Program-made: the position numbers and the translations under genes | Shown: in pieces, positions 8,370 to 15,909 of the stretch | How positions within the stretch are numbered: the first letter of the stretch is position 1 | How the letters are laid out: every line of letters begins with the position of its first letter | Assembly: GCF_000423465.1 (NCBI RefSeq) | Contig: NZ_KE384021.1 | Coordinates: 435,115-499,114, forward strand | DNA: 64,000 nt | Direction of reading: 5' to 3' | Source of the DNA: Propionicicella superfundia DSM 22317 | Lineage (GTDB): Bacteria > Actinomycetota > Actinomycetes > Propionibacteriales > Propionibacteriaceae | Notes under the pieces: model-generated | What the model saw: only the letters and a program-made list of their open reading frames with translations | Told to the model about the DNA's origin: nothing | Database searches by the model: none

Positions 8370-8750
8370 ATGGCGAAGCGCGCGTTCATCAGCTTCGATT
8401 ACGACAACGACGCACGGTTGAAGGACTTGCTGCTGGGACAGGCCAAGAACCCGGACACGCCGTTCGAGATCGCCGACTGGTCAATCAAGATCGCGTCTCC
8501 GACTTGGAAGGCTGAGGCCCGGCGCCGCGTGAAGGCGGCAGGTCTGGTAATTGTCTTGTGCGGCCAGTACACCCGTGCCGCAGTGGGCGTCGCGGAGGAA
8601 CTGCTCATTGCGAAAGAGGAGGGCATCCCCTACTTTCTGCTCGCAGGATACAAAGTGGGCAGCACCAAGCCGACGAGCGCGAGCGTGAGCGACAAGCTGT
8701 ACACATGGACGTGGGACAACCTGAAGGCACTCGTGGGTGGTGCGCGTTGA
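8370..8750 (+). CDS. ThsB/MTH538-type TIR-like protein
   Basis: A 126-residue single-domain protein starting AKRAFISFDYDNDARLKDLL, followed by NPDTPFEIADWSIK, VIVLCGQYTRAAVGVAEEL and YFLLAGYK, the hallmark strands of the MTH538 TIR-like family (DUF1863). Thoeris ThsB-type proteins belong to this fold. There, ThsB senses infection and makes an NAD-derived signal that activates an effector. The Glu in VAEELLIAKEEG is the best candidate for the TIR glutamate. The ATG follows AAGGGGG. Its stop overlaps the RipA-type gene (TTGA), so the two are translationally coupled. The family is well supported; the defence role is by analogy. Confidence 0.78.
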   Translation: MAKRAFISFDYDNDARLKDLLLGQAKNPDTPFEIADWSIKIASPTWKAEARRRVKAAGLVIVLCGQYTRAAVGVAEELLIAKEEGIPYFLLAGYKVGSTKPTSASVSDKLYTWTWDNLKALVGGAR

Positions 8751-9241
8751 GCTGGCGCCTCAGGCGTCCCGCGAGTCCGTCGCCTGATCCCCGGGTGATG
8801 GAGATCTACAAGTTGACGGTCGAGATGGCCGACCGAACGTCGGCACGGCGCGCAGCCGCCAACGCGTTCTTCCTTATGGTGAACACGACGCTCGTCGCAG
8901 TGGTGGGTTTGCGCCGCGAAACCGACGGCTCCGCCCTGCTGCCGATTTCCGTCTGCGTTGCTGGGATCGTGGTCGCCGCATGCTGGTGGTTCCTTCTCCG
9001 GAACTACCGCAGGTTGAACGAGGCGAAGTTTGCGGTCATCAACCAGATCGAGGCTAACCACCTACCTGTACGACCATTCCTGGACGAATGGGCTGTGCTC
9101 AGCGGGGGTGACGCGGTGAAGGGGCGTCTGAAGAGGGTGAAGGCTGGACTGAGGCAGCTCGGCAATGTTGAGCGGGTCGTGCCAATCGTGTTCGGGTTGT
9201 TGTACGTCGCACTACTCGCAGGGAGGCTGCTGCCATGGTGA
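8747..9241 (+). CDS. RipA-family small membrane protein, candidate effector
   Basis: About 164 residues. After a short N-terminal region the protein reads YKLTVEMADRTSARRAAANAF, followed by two membrane segments (FLMVNTTLVAVVG and LLPISVCVAGIVVAACWWFLL), a charged RNYRRLNEAKFAVINQIEA helix, and a C-terminal hydrophobic segment. This is the layout of RipA-type octameric membrane proteins, which resemble SLATT-like membrane effectors. In a TIR cassette it is the natural candidate for a pore- or membrane-acting effector. TTG 8747 overlaps the TIR-like stop; ATG 8798 is the conservative alternative. The next gene overlaps its stop by 7 nt. Confidence 0.6.
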   Translation: MSWRLRRPASPSPDPRVMEIYKLTVEMADRTSARRAAANAFFLMVNTTLVAVVGLRRETDGSALLPISVCVAGIVVAACWWFLLRNYRRLNEAKFAVINQIEANHLPVRPFLDEWAVLSGGDAVKGRLKRVKAGLRQLGNVERVVPIVFGLLYVALLAGRLLPW

Positions 9242-9522
9242 GTTACCTAGCTATGGACGCTGCGCGCATACGTGCGGCTCTTCCGGAAGGCAGTTCAGTG
9301 CCGGATGATGCCAACGACCTGTTCCTGCTCTATGCAGTGCTCATGCGCGCTAAAGGCACCAAGGTCCAGGCAGAGGACGTCCACGATGCCTGGGCAGCTT
9401 GGATGCTCGGAGTGGACCCAACCCACGAATCGATCGTGCCCTTTGCGGATCTGGATCCCGCTACGCGCGCCGAAGACGGCCCGTTCCTGCTCGCGATCAG
9501 ACGAGCAGCTACCACGGACTAG
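9235..9522 (+). CDS. DUF7701-type small protein
   Basis: A 95-residue soluble protein with RIRAALPEGSSVPDDANDLF, LLYAVLMRAKGTKVQAEDVH, DAWAAWML and a PFADLDP segment. The pattern matches a small actinobacterial family I know as DUF7701, of unknown function. The ATG overlaps the RipA-type gene by 7 nt, so it is the last gene of a tightly coupled three-gene operon with the TIR-like and membrane genes. It could be an adaptor or a regulator of the module. The family label is from memory. Confidence 0.55.
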   Translation: MVSYLAMDAARIRAALPEGSSVPDDANDLFLLYAVLMRAKGTKVQAEDVHDAWAAWMLGVDPTHESIVPFADLDPATRAEDGPFLLAIRRAATTD

Positions 9523-9839
9523 TTATGCCAGCTCGCCCGCAAATGCCCTGCGAATCGATAGTCGGCAAGCGATGCCCTCGCTGGGCCCGCCTTCCGCTAT
9601 ACGAACCGAGGGCTGTCGACCAAGTGGGGGTGGCGATCGGTCTGCACGCTCGTGTGGCGACGGATGACCGGGCTGATCGCGACCATCGTCGAGTACGGTC
9701 AGAGGGCCAATGATCGCTCCTCTCAAGTGCTTTCGGCCTCACTACTCGGCCTCACCAACTCATCCCCCGTGAGAACGCGTGAGTGACTCGGCGAGGAACG
9801 CCAGATCGCTGCTGCGTCACGTTGCCAACACCACCGTTG
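9523..9839. other. Non-coding right end of the cargo
   Basis: About 315 bp between the DUF7701 gene and the IS21 remnant. Frames here are short and lack motifs or good ribosome-binding sites. I see no terminator with a clear stem. Base composition remains lower in GC than the chromosome. Confidence 0.4.
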
Positions 9840-10275
9840 GGCACCCGTGTCATCACCAGCACCGGCAGCATCGCCGCCTGCCCGAACCCGACTGGGATCC
9901 GCGGCTCCCGGAACCACAAACCCATCTGCGGCGCCTGCCCCGGCTCATGCACGATCCGGTCAGCCGGGTCGACACCGGCATACTCGGGCCGGATCTGCCG
10001 GATACGGTCCTTCAGAATCGCGATCGAGTGCTCCCACCCGATCCGCTCCGCGATCACCGTCGCCGGCATCCGCGCGGACAGCGTGAGGAGCTTGCGTACC
10101 TCGGGCTCGGCCGCGTCCACGAAGGACTGTTTCCCCGCCCGCCTATACCGCGCGGCGCGTCCGACGAAAACGCCGCCCGCACCGTGTTCGGCGCGACCCT
10201 GAGCCTCCTCGCGATCGCCTTGATCGGCACGCCCTCAGCGCGATGTATACGACGGATCTCCGCCCAATCTTCCAT
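9840..10275 (-). pseudogene. IS21-family transposase (IstA) remnant
   Basis: On the minus strand a start at 10275 gives MEDWAEIRRIHRAEG and a helix-turn-helix (IKAIARRLRVAPNTVRAAF) as in IstA. Near 10150 the frame shifts: the other frame continues with YRRAGKQSFVDAAEPEV, MPATVIAERIGWEHS and PVGFGQAAMLPVLVMT, which are the next conserved IstA blocks. The homology stops near 9840, so the catalytic core and istB are missing. A frameshift plus 3' truncation means it is dead. It sits close to the right att copy. Confidence 0.7.
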
Positions 10276-10343
10276 TGAGATCACGCTCCAAGAGTGGTCG
10301 GAGGGGGCCAAAAATCCCCGACGCCTGGGGGTCAGTATTCACG

Positions 10344-10454
10344 CGTCGTCGACACGAATACTCAATCGAGCTACACCGACGCCTTGCCAGAGGCTTCCGC
10401 AACCGGCACAACTACCGGCTCCGTATGCTCCTCGCCGCCGGCGACCTCACCCCC
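10344..10454 (+). pseudogene. Transposase C-terminal remnant, possibly ISL3-like
   Basis: In one plus frame the stretch RRLARGFRNRHNYRLRMLL resembles the C-terminal GFRN.xNYxxR.LL motif of ISL3-type transposases. Nothing upstream is homologous, and the frame becomes meaningless after it. It is a short scar next to the right att copy, called on one motif only. Confidence 0.35.
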
Positions 10455-10631
10455 ATGACCTCCACCGAATGTCCGAAGAGCCGCCAAAGCCGATCGAGAG
10501 CGTCGTCGCGATCAGCGCCTAGAACATCGCCCTCCCCGTGGCCGGGTTGGTCATGCGCCGCTTGCGCTGCCGGGTGCCTCGGGTGGTCCATCCGACCTCG
10601 ATCGCGACCACCCTGCCGGTGCCGTGCGGCC

Positions 10632-10664
10632 TGAGAAGGTCACGGGTTCGAATCCCGTTAGCTC
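10632..10664 (+). repeat. attR-like 33-bp direct repeat of the tRNA-Ala 3' half
   Basis: An exact copy of 5070-5102. No tRNA 5' half precedes it and the acceptor stem is incomplete, so it is not a second tRNA gene. It marks the right end of the element. Confidence 0.85.
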
Positions 10665-11014
10665 TGGTGTCTGTTTCTTGCCTCGGCACGGACATGGTTT
10701 GGCTGTAGGCGTTGTCCATGGCGACGATCTGTGCAGCAGTCCCGCTCCCGAGTGTCTGCACCGAGCTGGGCGGGAGTGGTGTCCGGCGTGATACTCAGTG
10801 TCGGCGGGACGAACCGCGGCTCAGGAAAGAGCTCGGCGGCTGCTTCGAGCATCAGGTCGGTTGCCTGCAACTCGGCGATCATTTCCGGCGAGAGTACGGC
10901 CTTCTGGTTGGCAGATGTGCGGTTGTCGTCACCCGGGTGTGGGGATGGCTCAGGCGCATCCTCAAGCAGGTACGGCCAGGGATGCTTGAACAGCTTGGCC
11001 AGCACCCGCAGGTT
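10658..11014 (-). pseudogene. Truncated gene fragment, weakly XRE/ImmA-like
   Basis: On the minus strand a frame runs out of the left end of the IS3 element and reads NLRVLAKLFKHPWPYLLEDA, then NRTSANQKAVLSPEMIAELQ. The order helix - PWxYLL - Asn/Arg - LSPE faintly resembles the linker of XRE-ImmA/IrrE (HigA-like) proteins. Its 5' end is cut by the IS and its 3' end runs into the att copy. A disrupted gene is likely; the family is a weak guess. Confidence 0.3.
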
Positions 11015-11036
11015 GAACCGCTCTGGGTTTGATGGG
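11015..11036 (+). repeat. Left terminal inverted repeat of the IS3 element
   Basis: Starts TGAACCGCTCTGGG. Its exact reverse complement is at 11909-11930. It sets the left end of the insertion sequence. Confidence 0.85.
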
Positions 11037-11067
11037 GGCTCCTGACTTTGGAAACGAGGATGGAGTC

Positions 11068-11400
11068 ATGGGAGCAAGGCAGGGGTCTGGTGGGTCGACG
11101 GGACGTCGGTATTCACCGGGGGAGAAGGCCGCCGCGGTCCGGGTGGTCAGGATGCTGCGCGCGGAGCTCGGGACCGATCACGGGGCGGTGCAGCGGGTCG
11201 CGGCGCAGCTCGGATACGGCGTTGAATCCGTCCGAAGCTGGGTCAAGCAAGCTGATGTCGATGACGGTCACGTCGCCGGGGTGACCACGGCGGAGGCGCG
11301 GTGGGTGCGGAAGGTCCGTGAGTTGCGGCGGGCCAACGAGATTCTGAAGAGAGCGGCGTCTTTCTTCGGGGCGGAGCTCGACCGCCAACACCGGAAGTAG
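11068..11400 (+). CDS. IS3-family OrfA (transposase helix-turn-helix subunit)
   Basis: A 110-residue protein with GRRYSPGEKAAAVRVVRML and a helix-turn-helix (VQRVAAQLGYGVESVRSWV), ending in the leucine-zipper-like EARWVRKVRELRRANEILKR. This is the complete OrfA layout of IS3 elements. ATG 11068 follows a GAGG-containing site. Its stop TAG shares a base with the GTG of orfB, the usual place for programmed frameshifting to OrfAB. It is intact but useless for transposition, as orfB is broken. Confidence 0.85.
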   Translation: MGARQGSGGSTGRRYSPGEKAAAVRVVRMLRAELGTDHGAVQRVAAQLGYGVESVRSWVKQADVDDGHVAGVTTAEARWVRKVRELRRANEILKRAASFFGAELDRQHRK

Positions 11401-11899
11401 TGGCGTTCATCGACGCGAACAAGACCGACGTCGTCGAGGGTCGCCTGCTCGGGGTCGAGCCCATCTGCTCTGTGTTGCAGGTAGCTCCGAGCACGTATTA
11501 CGCCGCGAAAGACCGTGCCCCGTCAGCACGGTCGATCAGTGACGCCGTCCTCACCCCTGCCCTTGTTTCTCTCTGGGGGGACAACTACCGCGTCTATGGG
11601 GTCCGGAAACTCTGGAAGGCGGCTCGCCGGGCGGGCATTGAGATCGGTCGGGACCAGACGGGCCGGCTCATGCGGGCGGCGAGTATCGAGGGAGCGATCC
11701 GGTCGAAGCGGGTGAAGACGACCAGGCCCGATCCGACCTCGGCGCGGCATCCTGATCTGGAACTGGCGACCCTCGGCTGGGTGCACTGCACAACACGCAG
11801 CGCCTGCACGGCTACCTCGGCGACGTCCCGCCTGCCGAGTTCGAGGAAGCGTTCCATGCTGACCAAACAGCAGCCGACCGGCTGCTGGGAATCAAATAG
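11400..11899 (+). pseudogene. IS3-family OrfB (DDE integrase), core deleted and frameshifted
   Basis: The N-terminal domain is intact: VLQVAPSTYYAAKDR, then NYRVYGVRKLWKAARR and IGRDQTGRLMRAASIEG. After residue 120 (ARHPDL, about 11759) the sequence jumps directly to ELATLGWVH, which in complete relatives lies near the C-terminus, so all three catalytic acidic residues are gone. Near 11786 one base is also missing, and the C-terminus (NTQRLHGYLGDVPPAEFEEA, ending GIK) is in another frame. It is therefore doubly inactivated. Confidence 0.85.
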
Positions 11900-11908
11900 C
11901 GCGAGTCT

Positions 11909-11930
11909 CCATCAAACCCAGAGCGGTTCA
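11909..11930 (-). repeat. Right terminal inverted repeat of the IS3 element
   Basis: Exact reverse complement of 11015-11036. It ends GCGGTTCA, the usual end of this IS group. Confidence 0.85.
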
Positions 11931-12011
11931 CTCCGCACCTTCGCCCACTACCGGGCCCGCATCCTGCTGGCCGCCTCCGGCGCCCGATCAACCAGACCAA
12001 ACCACGCTTGA
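11931..12011 (+). pseudogene. Transposase C-terminal scrap
   Basis: Directly after the IS3 end, one frame reads LRTFAHYRARILLAASG and then stops. This resembles the extreme C-terminus of ISL3-type transposases and differs from the similar scrap at 10344. It suggests the IS3 copy landed in, or recombined with, an older transposase gene. Only one motif supports it. Confidence 0.3.
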
Positions 12012-12074
12012 TTCCGAAGAGCCCCTTCGGTTCGCCCTGGAGTAGGGGCACTGGCCATGATCGCCACCTGAGGA

Positions 12075-12506
12075 TCAGCGGATCTTCGCGTCAGGCGCTC
12101 CGGGCATCTGTGGGGCCGGATTCCCTGGAGCGGTCTGCGGGTGTGCGTAGTGGTGGGCGACGATGCCGGGGAGTTGTTCGTAGATCGTTTCTATGAGTGC
12201 ACCGATGCGGTCGGCGATTGGCCTGCCGAGTTCGGTGAGCGCATATTCGACATGCGGCGGGATGGCCGACAGTTCGGTGCGGGAGATCAGGCCGTCAGCG
12301 TCGAGGCGCTGCAGGGTCTGCGACAGCATCCGGTCGCCGATTCCGGCCACCTGGCGGCGAATCTGCGTGAACCTGAGCGGCCCGTCCGCAAGTGAGACGA
12401 GCACCAGAGACCCCCACCGGCCGGTGGCATGTTCGAGGATTGCCCGCGACACGCAGTCGGGGTCATACACACTCATCTCTTGCGCCCGTTCGATGGCCTT
12501 GCTCAT
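12075..12506 (-). CDS. HxlR-family transcriptional regulator
   Basis: A 143-residue winged helix-turn-helix protein. CVSRAILEHATGRWGSLVL is the HxlR opening, with the conserved Cys. LRFTQIRRQVAGIGDRMLS and TLQRLDADGLISR form the recognition helix and wing, followed by PPHVEYALTELGRPI, near-invariant in the family. The C-terminal tail is Pro/Ala-rich. HxlR proteins often control a divergently transcribed redox enzyme, and here they face an NAD(P)-binding protein at 12621 across 114 bp that contain a palindrome. The Cys near residue 18 would allow thiol or aldehyde sensing, which is inference. Confidence 0.88.
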   Translation of the reverse strand: MSKAIERAQEMSVYDPDCVSRAILEHATGRWGSLVLVSLADGPLRFTQIRRQVAGIGDRMLSQTLQRLDADGLISRTELSAIPPHVEYALTELGRPIADRIGALIETIYEQLPGIVAHHYAHPQTAPGNPAPQMPGAPDAKIR

Positions 12507-12522
12507 GTCGATACACTATCAA

Positions 12523-12533
12523 CACCGACGGTG
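12523..12533. promoter_or_regulatory. Palindrome between hxlR-type gene and oxidoreductase
   Basis: CACCG-A-CGGTG lies 17 nt upstream of the HxlR start, in the divergent gap. It is a candidate HxlR operator. It is short and unproven. Confidence 0.35.
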
Positions 12534-12620
12534 CTTCTGAAAGGGAAGCGTCTGCTGGCGGCGGGCCGAGGAACTCCTGCCGGGAACGTGTTCGTGCTTA
12601 CGAGCGGGAAGGAAGATCGC

Positions 12621-13325
12621 ATGAGTGAACTCGTGGTTGGGGTCATCGGAAGCGGCAACATCGGCAAGGGCGTCGCGCAGTTGGCGACCGCAGCAGGCCT
12701 CGAGACGGTGGTGGCGAACTCGCGGGGGCCTGCCTCGCTGGTCGCGTTGATCGCCCAGTTGGGCGGACGTGCCACGGCGGACACGGTCGAGCGAGCGATC
12801 GAACGAGCCGATGTCGTGGTTCTCGCGATCCCGTTCGGTGCCGTTGGAGACCTTCCGGCAGGGGTGCTGGCGGGGAAGGTCGTCGTGGATGCCACCAACT
12901 ACTATCCCGGCCGTGATGGTCATGTGGCCGCCCTGGATGACGGGGGACTCACCTCGAGCGAGTACCTCGCCTCCCATCTGCCCGGGGTCCTGCTGGTGAA
13001 GGGCCTCAACAACATCGACTTCGTGCGCCTGCCCCAGTTGGGTCGTCCGGCAGGTTCGCCTGAGCGCACCGCTCTTCCGATCGCGGGCGACGGTCTCGAC
13101 GCGAAGGTGCGGGTGATCGAGTTCCTGGACGTGATCGGGTTCGATGCGTTGGACCTCGGTGGGCTGGCCGAGGGAAGACGGTCGCAGCCAGGCTCCCCGA
13201 TCTACGTCACCCCATACTCGCGGCCGGCAGATCCCGACGTCGAGGATCCGACGCAGCGCTTCCTGACTGCTGTTCCGGTTCCGGTGCCGCTCGCGCAGGC
13301 GCAGGCGCTCACCGTCAACGCCTGA
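12621..13325 (+). CDS. NAD(P)-binding oxidoreductase (F420-reductase-like Rossmann protein)
   Basis: A 234-residue protein with an N-terminal Rossmann motif (VGVIGSGNIGKGVAQLA) and ADVVVLAIPFGAVGDLP, then VVDATNYYPGRDGH and LVKGLNNIDF. These are landmarks of the family that includes NADPH-dependent F420 reductase (Fno) and related NADP oxidoreductases. The second half (VRVIEFLDVIGFDALDLG) ends the substrate-side domain. The ATG at 12621 follows GGGAAGGAAG. It is divergent from an HxlR regulator, the usual partner of such enzymes. The substrate is unknown. Detoxification or redox balancing is a plausible role. Confidence 0.8.
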   Translation: MSELVVGVIGSGNIGKGVAQLATAAGLETVVANSRGPASLVALIAQLGGRATADTVERAIERADVVVLAIPFGAVGDLPAGVLAGKVVVDATNYYPGRDGHVAALDDGGLTSSEYLASHLPGVLLVKGLNNIDFVRLPQLGRPAGSPERTALPIAGDGLDAKVRVIEFLDVIGFDALDLGGLAEGRRSQPGSPIYVTPYSRPADPDVEDPTQRFLTAVPVPVPLAQAQALTVNA

Positions 13326-13342
13326 TCACACGCAGCCCGTGG

Positions 13343-13379
13343 TGCTCCCGTCAGCCCCGTGAGAGGGCAGACGGGAGCA
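13343..13379. terminator. Bidirectional hairpin between convergent genes
   Basis: TGCTCCCGTC and GACGGGAGCA form a 10-bp stem around a 17-nt loop, between the ends of the oxidoreductase (plus) and the MFS gene (minus). No U-tract is present, as is common in high-GC terminators. Confidence 0.6.
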
Positions 13380-13507
13380 TCTCCGGCCTCCGGGTCCGAC
13401 GCGAGCGTCGTCGGTCGCTACGCCGAAGTGTCGGTGTCCTCGGCCGCCCGGGGCCGACAGGCCGGATCGAGGACACCTCGCGGCGGCGCGAACGGCTGGG
13501 CCGTCGT

Positions 13508-14944
13508 TCAGGCTCCCTCGGCAGAGCGGGGGGAGATCACCAGCACGGCTGCGATCGCGACCGCGGCAGCGATGCTGCAGACCCAGAATCCGGATGTGAA
13601 GGCCGAGTCGAGAGGTATGCCCTGCGTCGTCGTGTGAGCCGTGATGACCGCGGCGACAACCGCAGTCCCAGCGCTCCCACCGATGCTGCGGGCGATCGCG
13701 TTGACGCCCATGGCCTCCGCCGTGTGGTCGGCGGGTACTGCGGCGACGATCGCGCTGGACATGGCGGCGAGCACGAGTCCCATGCCGGCTCCGAACAGAA
13801 GCCCGCAGGCCATGAGCTGCCAGGCCTGGTCGTGGGCAATCGCCGGGATGAGGAACGCGACCGTGGTGACGACCGATCCGAGCAGGAGCGGCACGCGAGC
13901 ACCGAAGCGATCCGCGAGCAGCCCTGAGACCGGCCCCAGGGCGAGCATCATGACTGTGGAGGGCAGGAGGAACAGGCCCGCACCGGTCACCGTCTTGCCG
14001 AAGCCGAATCCGGTCGCCGCCGGCAGTTCGAGCAGGGTCGGGATCAGGATGAACATGCCGAACATCGCGAACCCGAAGATGAGGCCCACCAGATCGGTGG
14101 CCCAGACGTTGCGCTTGGCGAGCAACGGCAGATTCACGAGCGGGCTGGTCGTCCGTTGCTCGACCATGACGAAGCCGACGAGCGCGACAGCCGCAAGGGC
14201 GAGCAGAGCGAGTGTGGGGCCGGCGACCCATCCCCACTCCGGGCCCTTCGTGATGGCCAGCAGGAGCGCGACCAGCGTGACGGACAGCGTCGCCGCACCC
14301 GGCAGGTCGAGGTGGCTGTCACGGTCCTTCACCGGCGACTCCGGCACGCCGAGGACGACGCCGGCGAGGGCGACGACGACGAGGAGAAGGGGGAGCCAGA
14401 AGAGCCACTGCCACGACAGGTGGTCGACGATCGGGCCCGCGATCACGATGCCGAGGCCGCCTCCGATTCCCGTGATCGCCGACAGCAGACCGACCGAGAC
14501 GTTGACGCGTTCGGGCGGCAGCTCGTCTCGGACGATGCCGACGGAGAGCGGGAGGATCGCCCCGGCCGTGCCCTGCACCGCCCTGGCGAAGATCAGCACG
14601 GGCAGCGTGGTGGCTGCAGCGGCGAGCAGCGTGCCGACGGCGAGGACCGCGACGACGATGATGAGCACCCGGCGCTTGCCGGCGATGTCGCCCAGACGTC
14701 CGAGGACCGGCGTGAGGACTGCTGCCGCCAGGAGGTAGGCGGTCACCACCCAGCTCACGTCCGCAGAGGACGTGTGCAACTGTGCCGCGATGTCCGGCAG
14801 TGCCGGGGCCACCATCGACTGCAGCACCGCGAAGGCGAAGCCTCCGAGAGACAAGAACAGCACCACGACACCGGGATTCGCCCGGCCCATGGTTTCGGTT
14901 GGTGCAGGCGTATCACTGCCGGGCTTCGTGTGGGATCTGATCAT
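13508..14944 (-). CDS. MFS drug exporter, DHA2 (14-TM) family
   Basis: About 478 residues with many hydrophobic segments. The DHA2 motifs are present: DVSWVVTAYLLAAAVLTP (motif D1/B region), LGRLGDIAGKRRVL (motif A), and the motif C-like GLLSAITGIGGGLGIVIAGP. These proton antiporters expel drugs, dyes and biocides through the inner membrane. Starts upstream of 14956 would run through the operator at 14962-14981, so I take ATG 14944; 14956 and 14890 are alternatives. It is divergent from a TetR regulator, with operators in the gap, so it is probably derepressed by its substrate. Confidence 0.88.
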   Translation of the reverse strand: MIRSHTKPGSDTPAPTETMGRANPGVVVLFLSLGGFAFAVLQSMVAPALPDIAAQLHTSSADVSWVVTAYLLAAAVLTPVLGRLGDIAGKRRVLIIVVAVLAVGTLLAAAATTLPVLIFARAVQGTAGAILPLSVGIVRDELPPERVNVSVGLLSAITGIGGGLGIVIAGPIVDHLSWQWLFWLPLLLVVVALAGVVLGVPESPVKDRDSHLDLPGAATLSVTLVALLLAITKGPEWGWVAGPTLALLALAAVALVGFVMVEQRTTSPLVNLPLLAKRNVWATDLVGLIFGFAMFGMFILIPTLLELPAATGFGFGKTVTGAGLFLLPSTVMMLALGPVSGLLADRFGARVPLLLGSVVTTVAFLIPAIAHDQAWQLMACGLLFGAGMGLVLAAMSSAIVAAVPADHTAEAMGVNAIARSIGGSAGTAVVAAVITAHTTTQGIPLDSAFTSGFWVCSIAAAVAIAAVLVISPRSAEGA

Positions 14945-14961
14945 GGTGCCACGCATCCAGT

Positions 14962-14981
14962 AAGTAAACGAGTGATTACTT
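14962..14981. promoter_or_regulatory. TetR-type operator next to the MFS start
   Basis: AAGTAA and TTACTT are a perfect inverted repeat separated by 8 nt, ending 17 nt before the chosen MFS start. The half-site resembles that at 15015-15032. Confidence 0.6.
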
Positions 14982-15014
14982 GTGTAGTCTCGCACCGCCC
15001 ACGCGAGGAAGTCA

Positions 15015-15032
15015 ACAAGCGTTTACACTTGT
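15015..15032. promoter_or_regulatory. TetR-type operator next to the tetR start
   Basis: ACAAG and CTTGT flank 8 nt (CGTTTACA). The centre shares the GTTTAC/GTAAAC core with the operator at 14962. This site lies 34 nt before the TetR ATG, giving a two-operator, autoregulated divergent control region. Confidence 0.55.
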
Positions 15033-15066
15033 CTCGTCGGCGCTGAGCACAGGGAGGAACCAGACC

Positions 15067-15732
15067 ATGCCTTCGGAACCGGTGGAGACAGCCGCAACGG
15101 ACGCACCGCCCGGCGGCGAGACGCCGCCCCCGGGGACGCGGGACGCGATGCGCACGCGGCAACGGCTGCTCGACGTCGCCAGGCGCCGCTTCGCCGTCGA
15201 CGGCTACGCCGCGACCACGCTCCGGGCGATCACCGAGGAAGCCGGCGTCAATGTGGCCCTGGTCTCCCGCTACTTCGGCTCGAAGGAAGGACTGTTCACG
15301 GCGTGCCTCGAAGCGGCTGCCGAGGACATCAGAGCCCCGAGAGCCGCGCTGCAGGGGCAGGCCGGGGTCGCCGGCATCCTGGCGGCCGCACTGGCCCAGG
15401 TCCCCGGCTCGGCTTCCGGCCAGGAGATCGGATCGCTGCTGCCGCTGCTGATGCAGTCCTCGGGCGACGAAAATGCGGAGCGGGTGCGGATCGACCTGCT
15501 CAGCCGCTTCGCCGAGAGCATGGCTGCGGTCGCGGGATGGGACCCCTCGGCCCCCGACGACGAACTGCTCATGCGTACGCAACTCGTGATGTGCACCGGC
15601 ATCGGCCTGGCTCTCGCCCGCTCCTGGACTCCGGCCCTCGAACCGCTGTCCTCGGCCAGCCGCGATGCCCTCGTCCAGGCACTTGCGCAGATGATCGGTG
15701 CAGTCCTGCCGGAGCACGGGCAGCGCGGGTGA
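15067..15732 (+). CDS. TetR-family repressor of the adjacent MFS exporter
   Basis: A 221-residue protein. After a Pro-rich lead, the TetR DNA-binding domain reads RQRLLDVARRRFAVDGYAAT, TLRAITEEAGVNVALVSRYF and GSKEGLFTACLE. The rest is an all-alpha ligand domain. ATG 15067 follows GGGAGGAACC. It is divergent from a DHA2 exporter, with two related palindromes in the 122-bp gap, the standard plan of a drug-inducible efflux pair. The ligand is not predictable. Confidence 0.88.
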   Translation: MPSEPVETAATDAPPGGETPPPGTRDAMRTRQRLLDVARRRFAVDGYAATTLRAITEEAGVNVALVSRYFGSKEGLFTACLEAAAEDIRAPRAALQGQAGVAGILAAALAQVPGSASGQEIGSLLPLLMQSSGDENAERVRIDLLSRFAESMAAVAGWDPSAPDDELLMRTQLVMCTGIGLALARSWTPALEPLSSASRDALVQALAQMIGAVLPEHGQRG

Positions 15733-15909
15733 CTCACGCGGCTGCACCGGTCTGACGCGTGCGAACAACGCACCGCCGCCGTCTCGTTCGCCTCCTCCTC
15801 AGGCGACGCGACCAGATCGTCGAGGAGGTGATCGCGGGCGGTGCCATCGGAGGGTGGTTCGCGCCCGTTCGTCCGCCTGCGCGAGCCGCCGTACGTTAGG
15901 CTCCCCGTC

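Larger units (their letters stand above)
5070..10664. mobile_element. 5.6-kb tRNA-Ala integrative element carrying a TIR/RipA/DUF7701 cassette
   Basis: The element is bounded by the two 33-bp copies at 5070 and 10632. It opens with a large serine recombinase reading away from the tRNA, continues with a small ORF, a TIR protein, a TIR-like protein, a RipA-type membrane protein and a DUF7701 protein, and ends in about 1.1 kb of decayed transposase sequence. The cargo from 7040 to 9530 is visibly less GC-rich than the flanking chromosome and uses more A/T-ending codons, which supports recent acquisition. Large serine recombinases do not usually target tRNA genes, so the insertion could have used a second, lost integrase. 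The boundaries come directly from the sequence; the role of the recombinase is inferred. Confidence 0.8.
11015..11930. mobile_element. IS3-family element with internal deletion
   Basis: The element is bounded by 22-bp perfect inverted repeats (11015-11036 and 11909-11930) beginning TGAACCGC, a terminus typical of actinobacterial IS3 elements. At 916 bp it is well short of a full 1.2-1.4 kb IS3, because the DDE core of orfB is missing. The 3 bp outside each end (GGT and CTC) do not form a target duplication, so its flanks have been rearranged since insertion. Confidence 0.85.

Noticed and set aside
10632-10704. Second tRNA-Ala gene
   Set aside because: Only the 3' half is present and the acceptor stem is incomplete; it is the right att copy.
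10519-10761. Protein containing NGIRTRDLL
   Set aside because: This peptide is the well-known artefact of translating a tRNA T arm antisense; the same artefact appears over tRNA-Ala near 5090.
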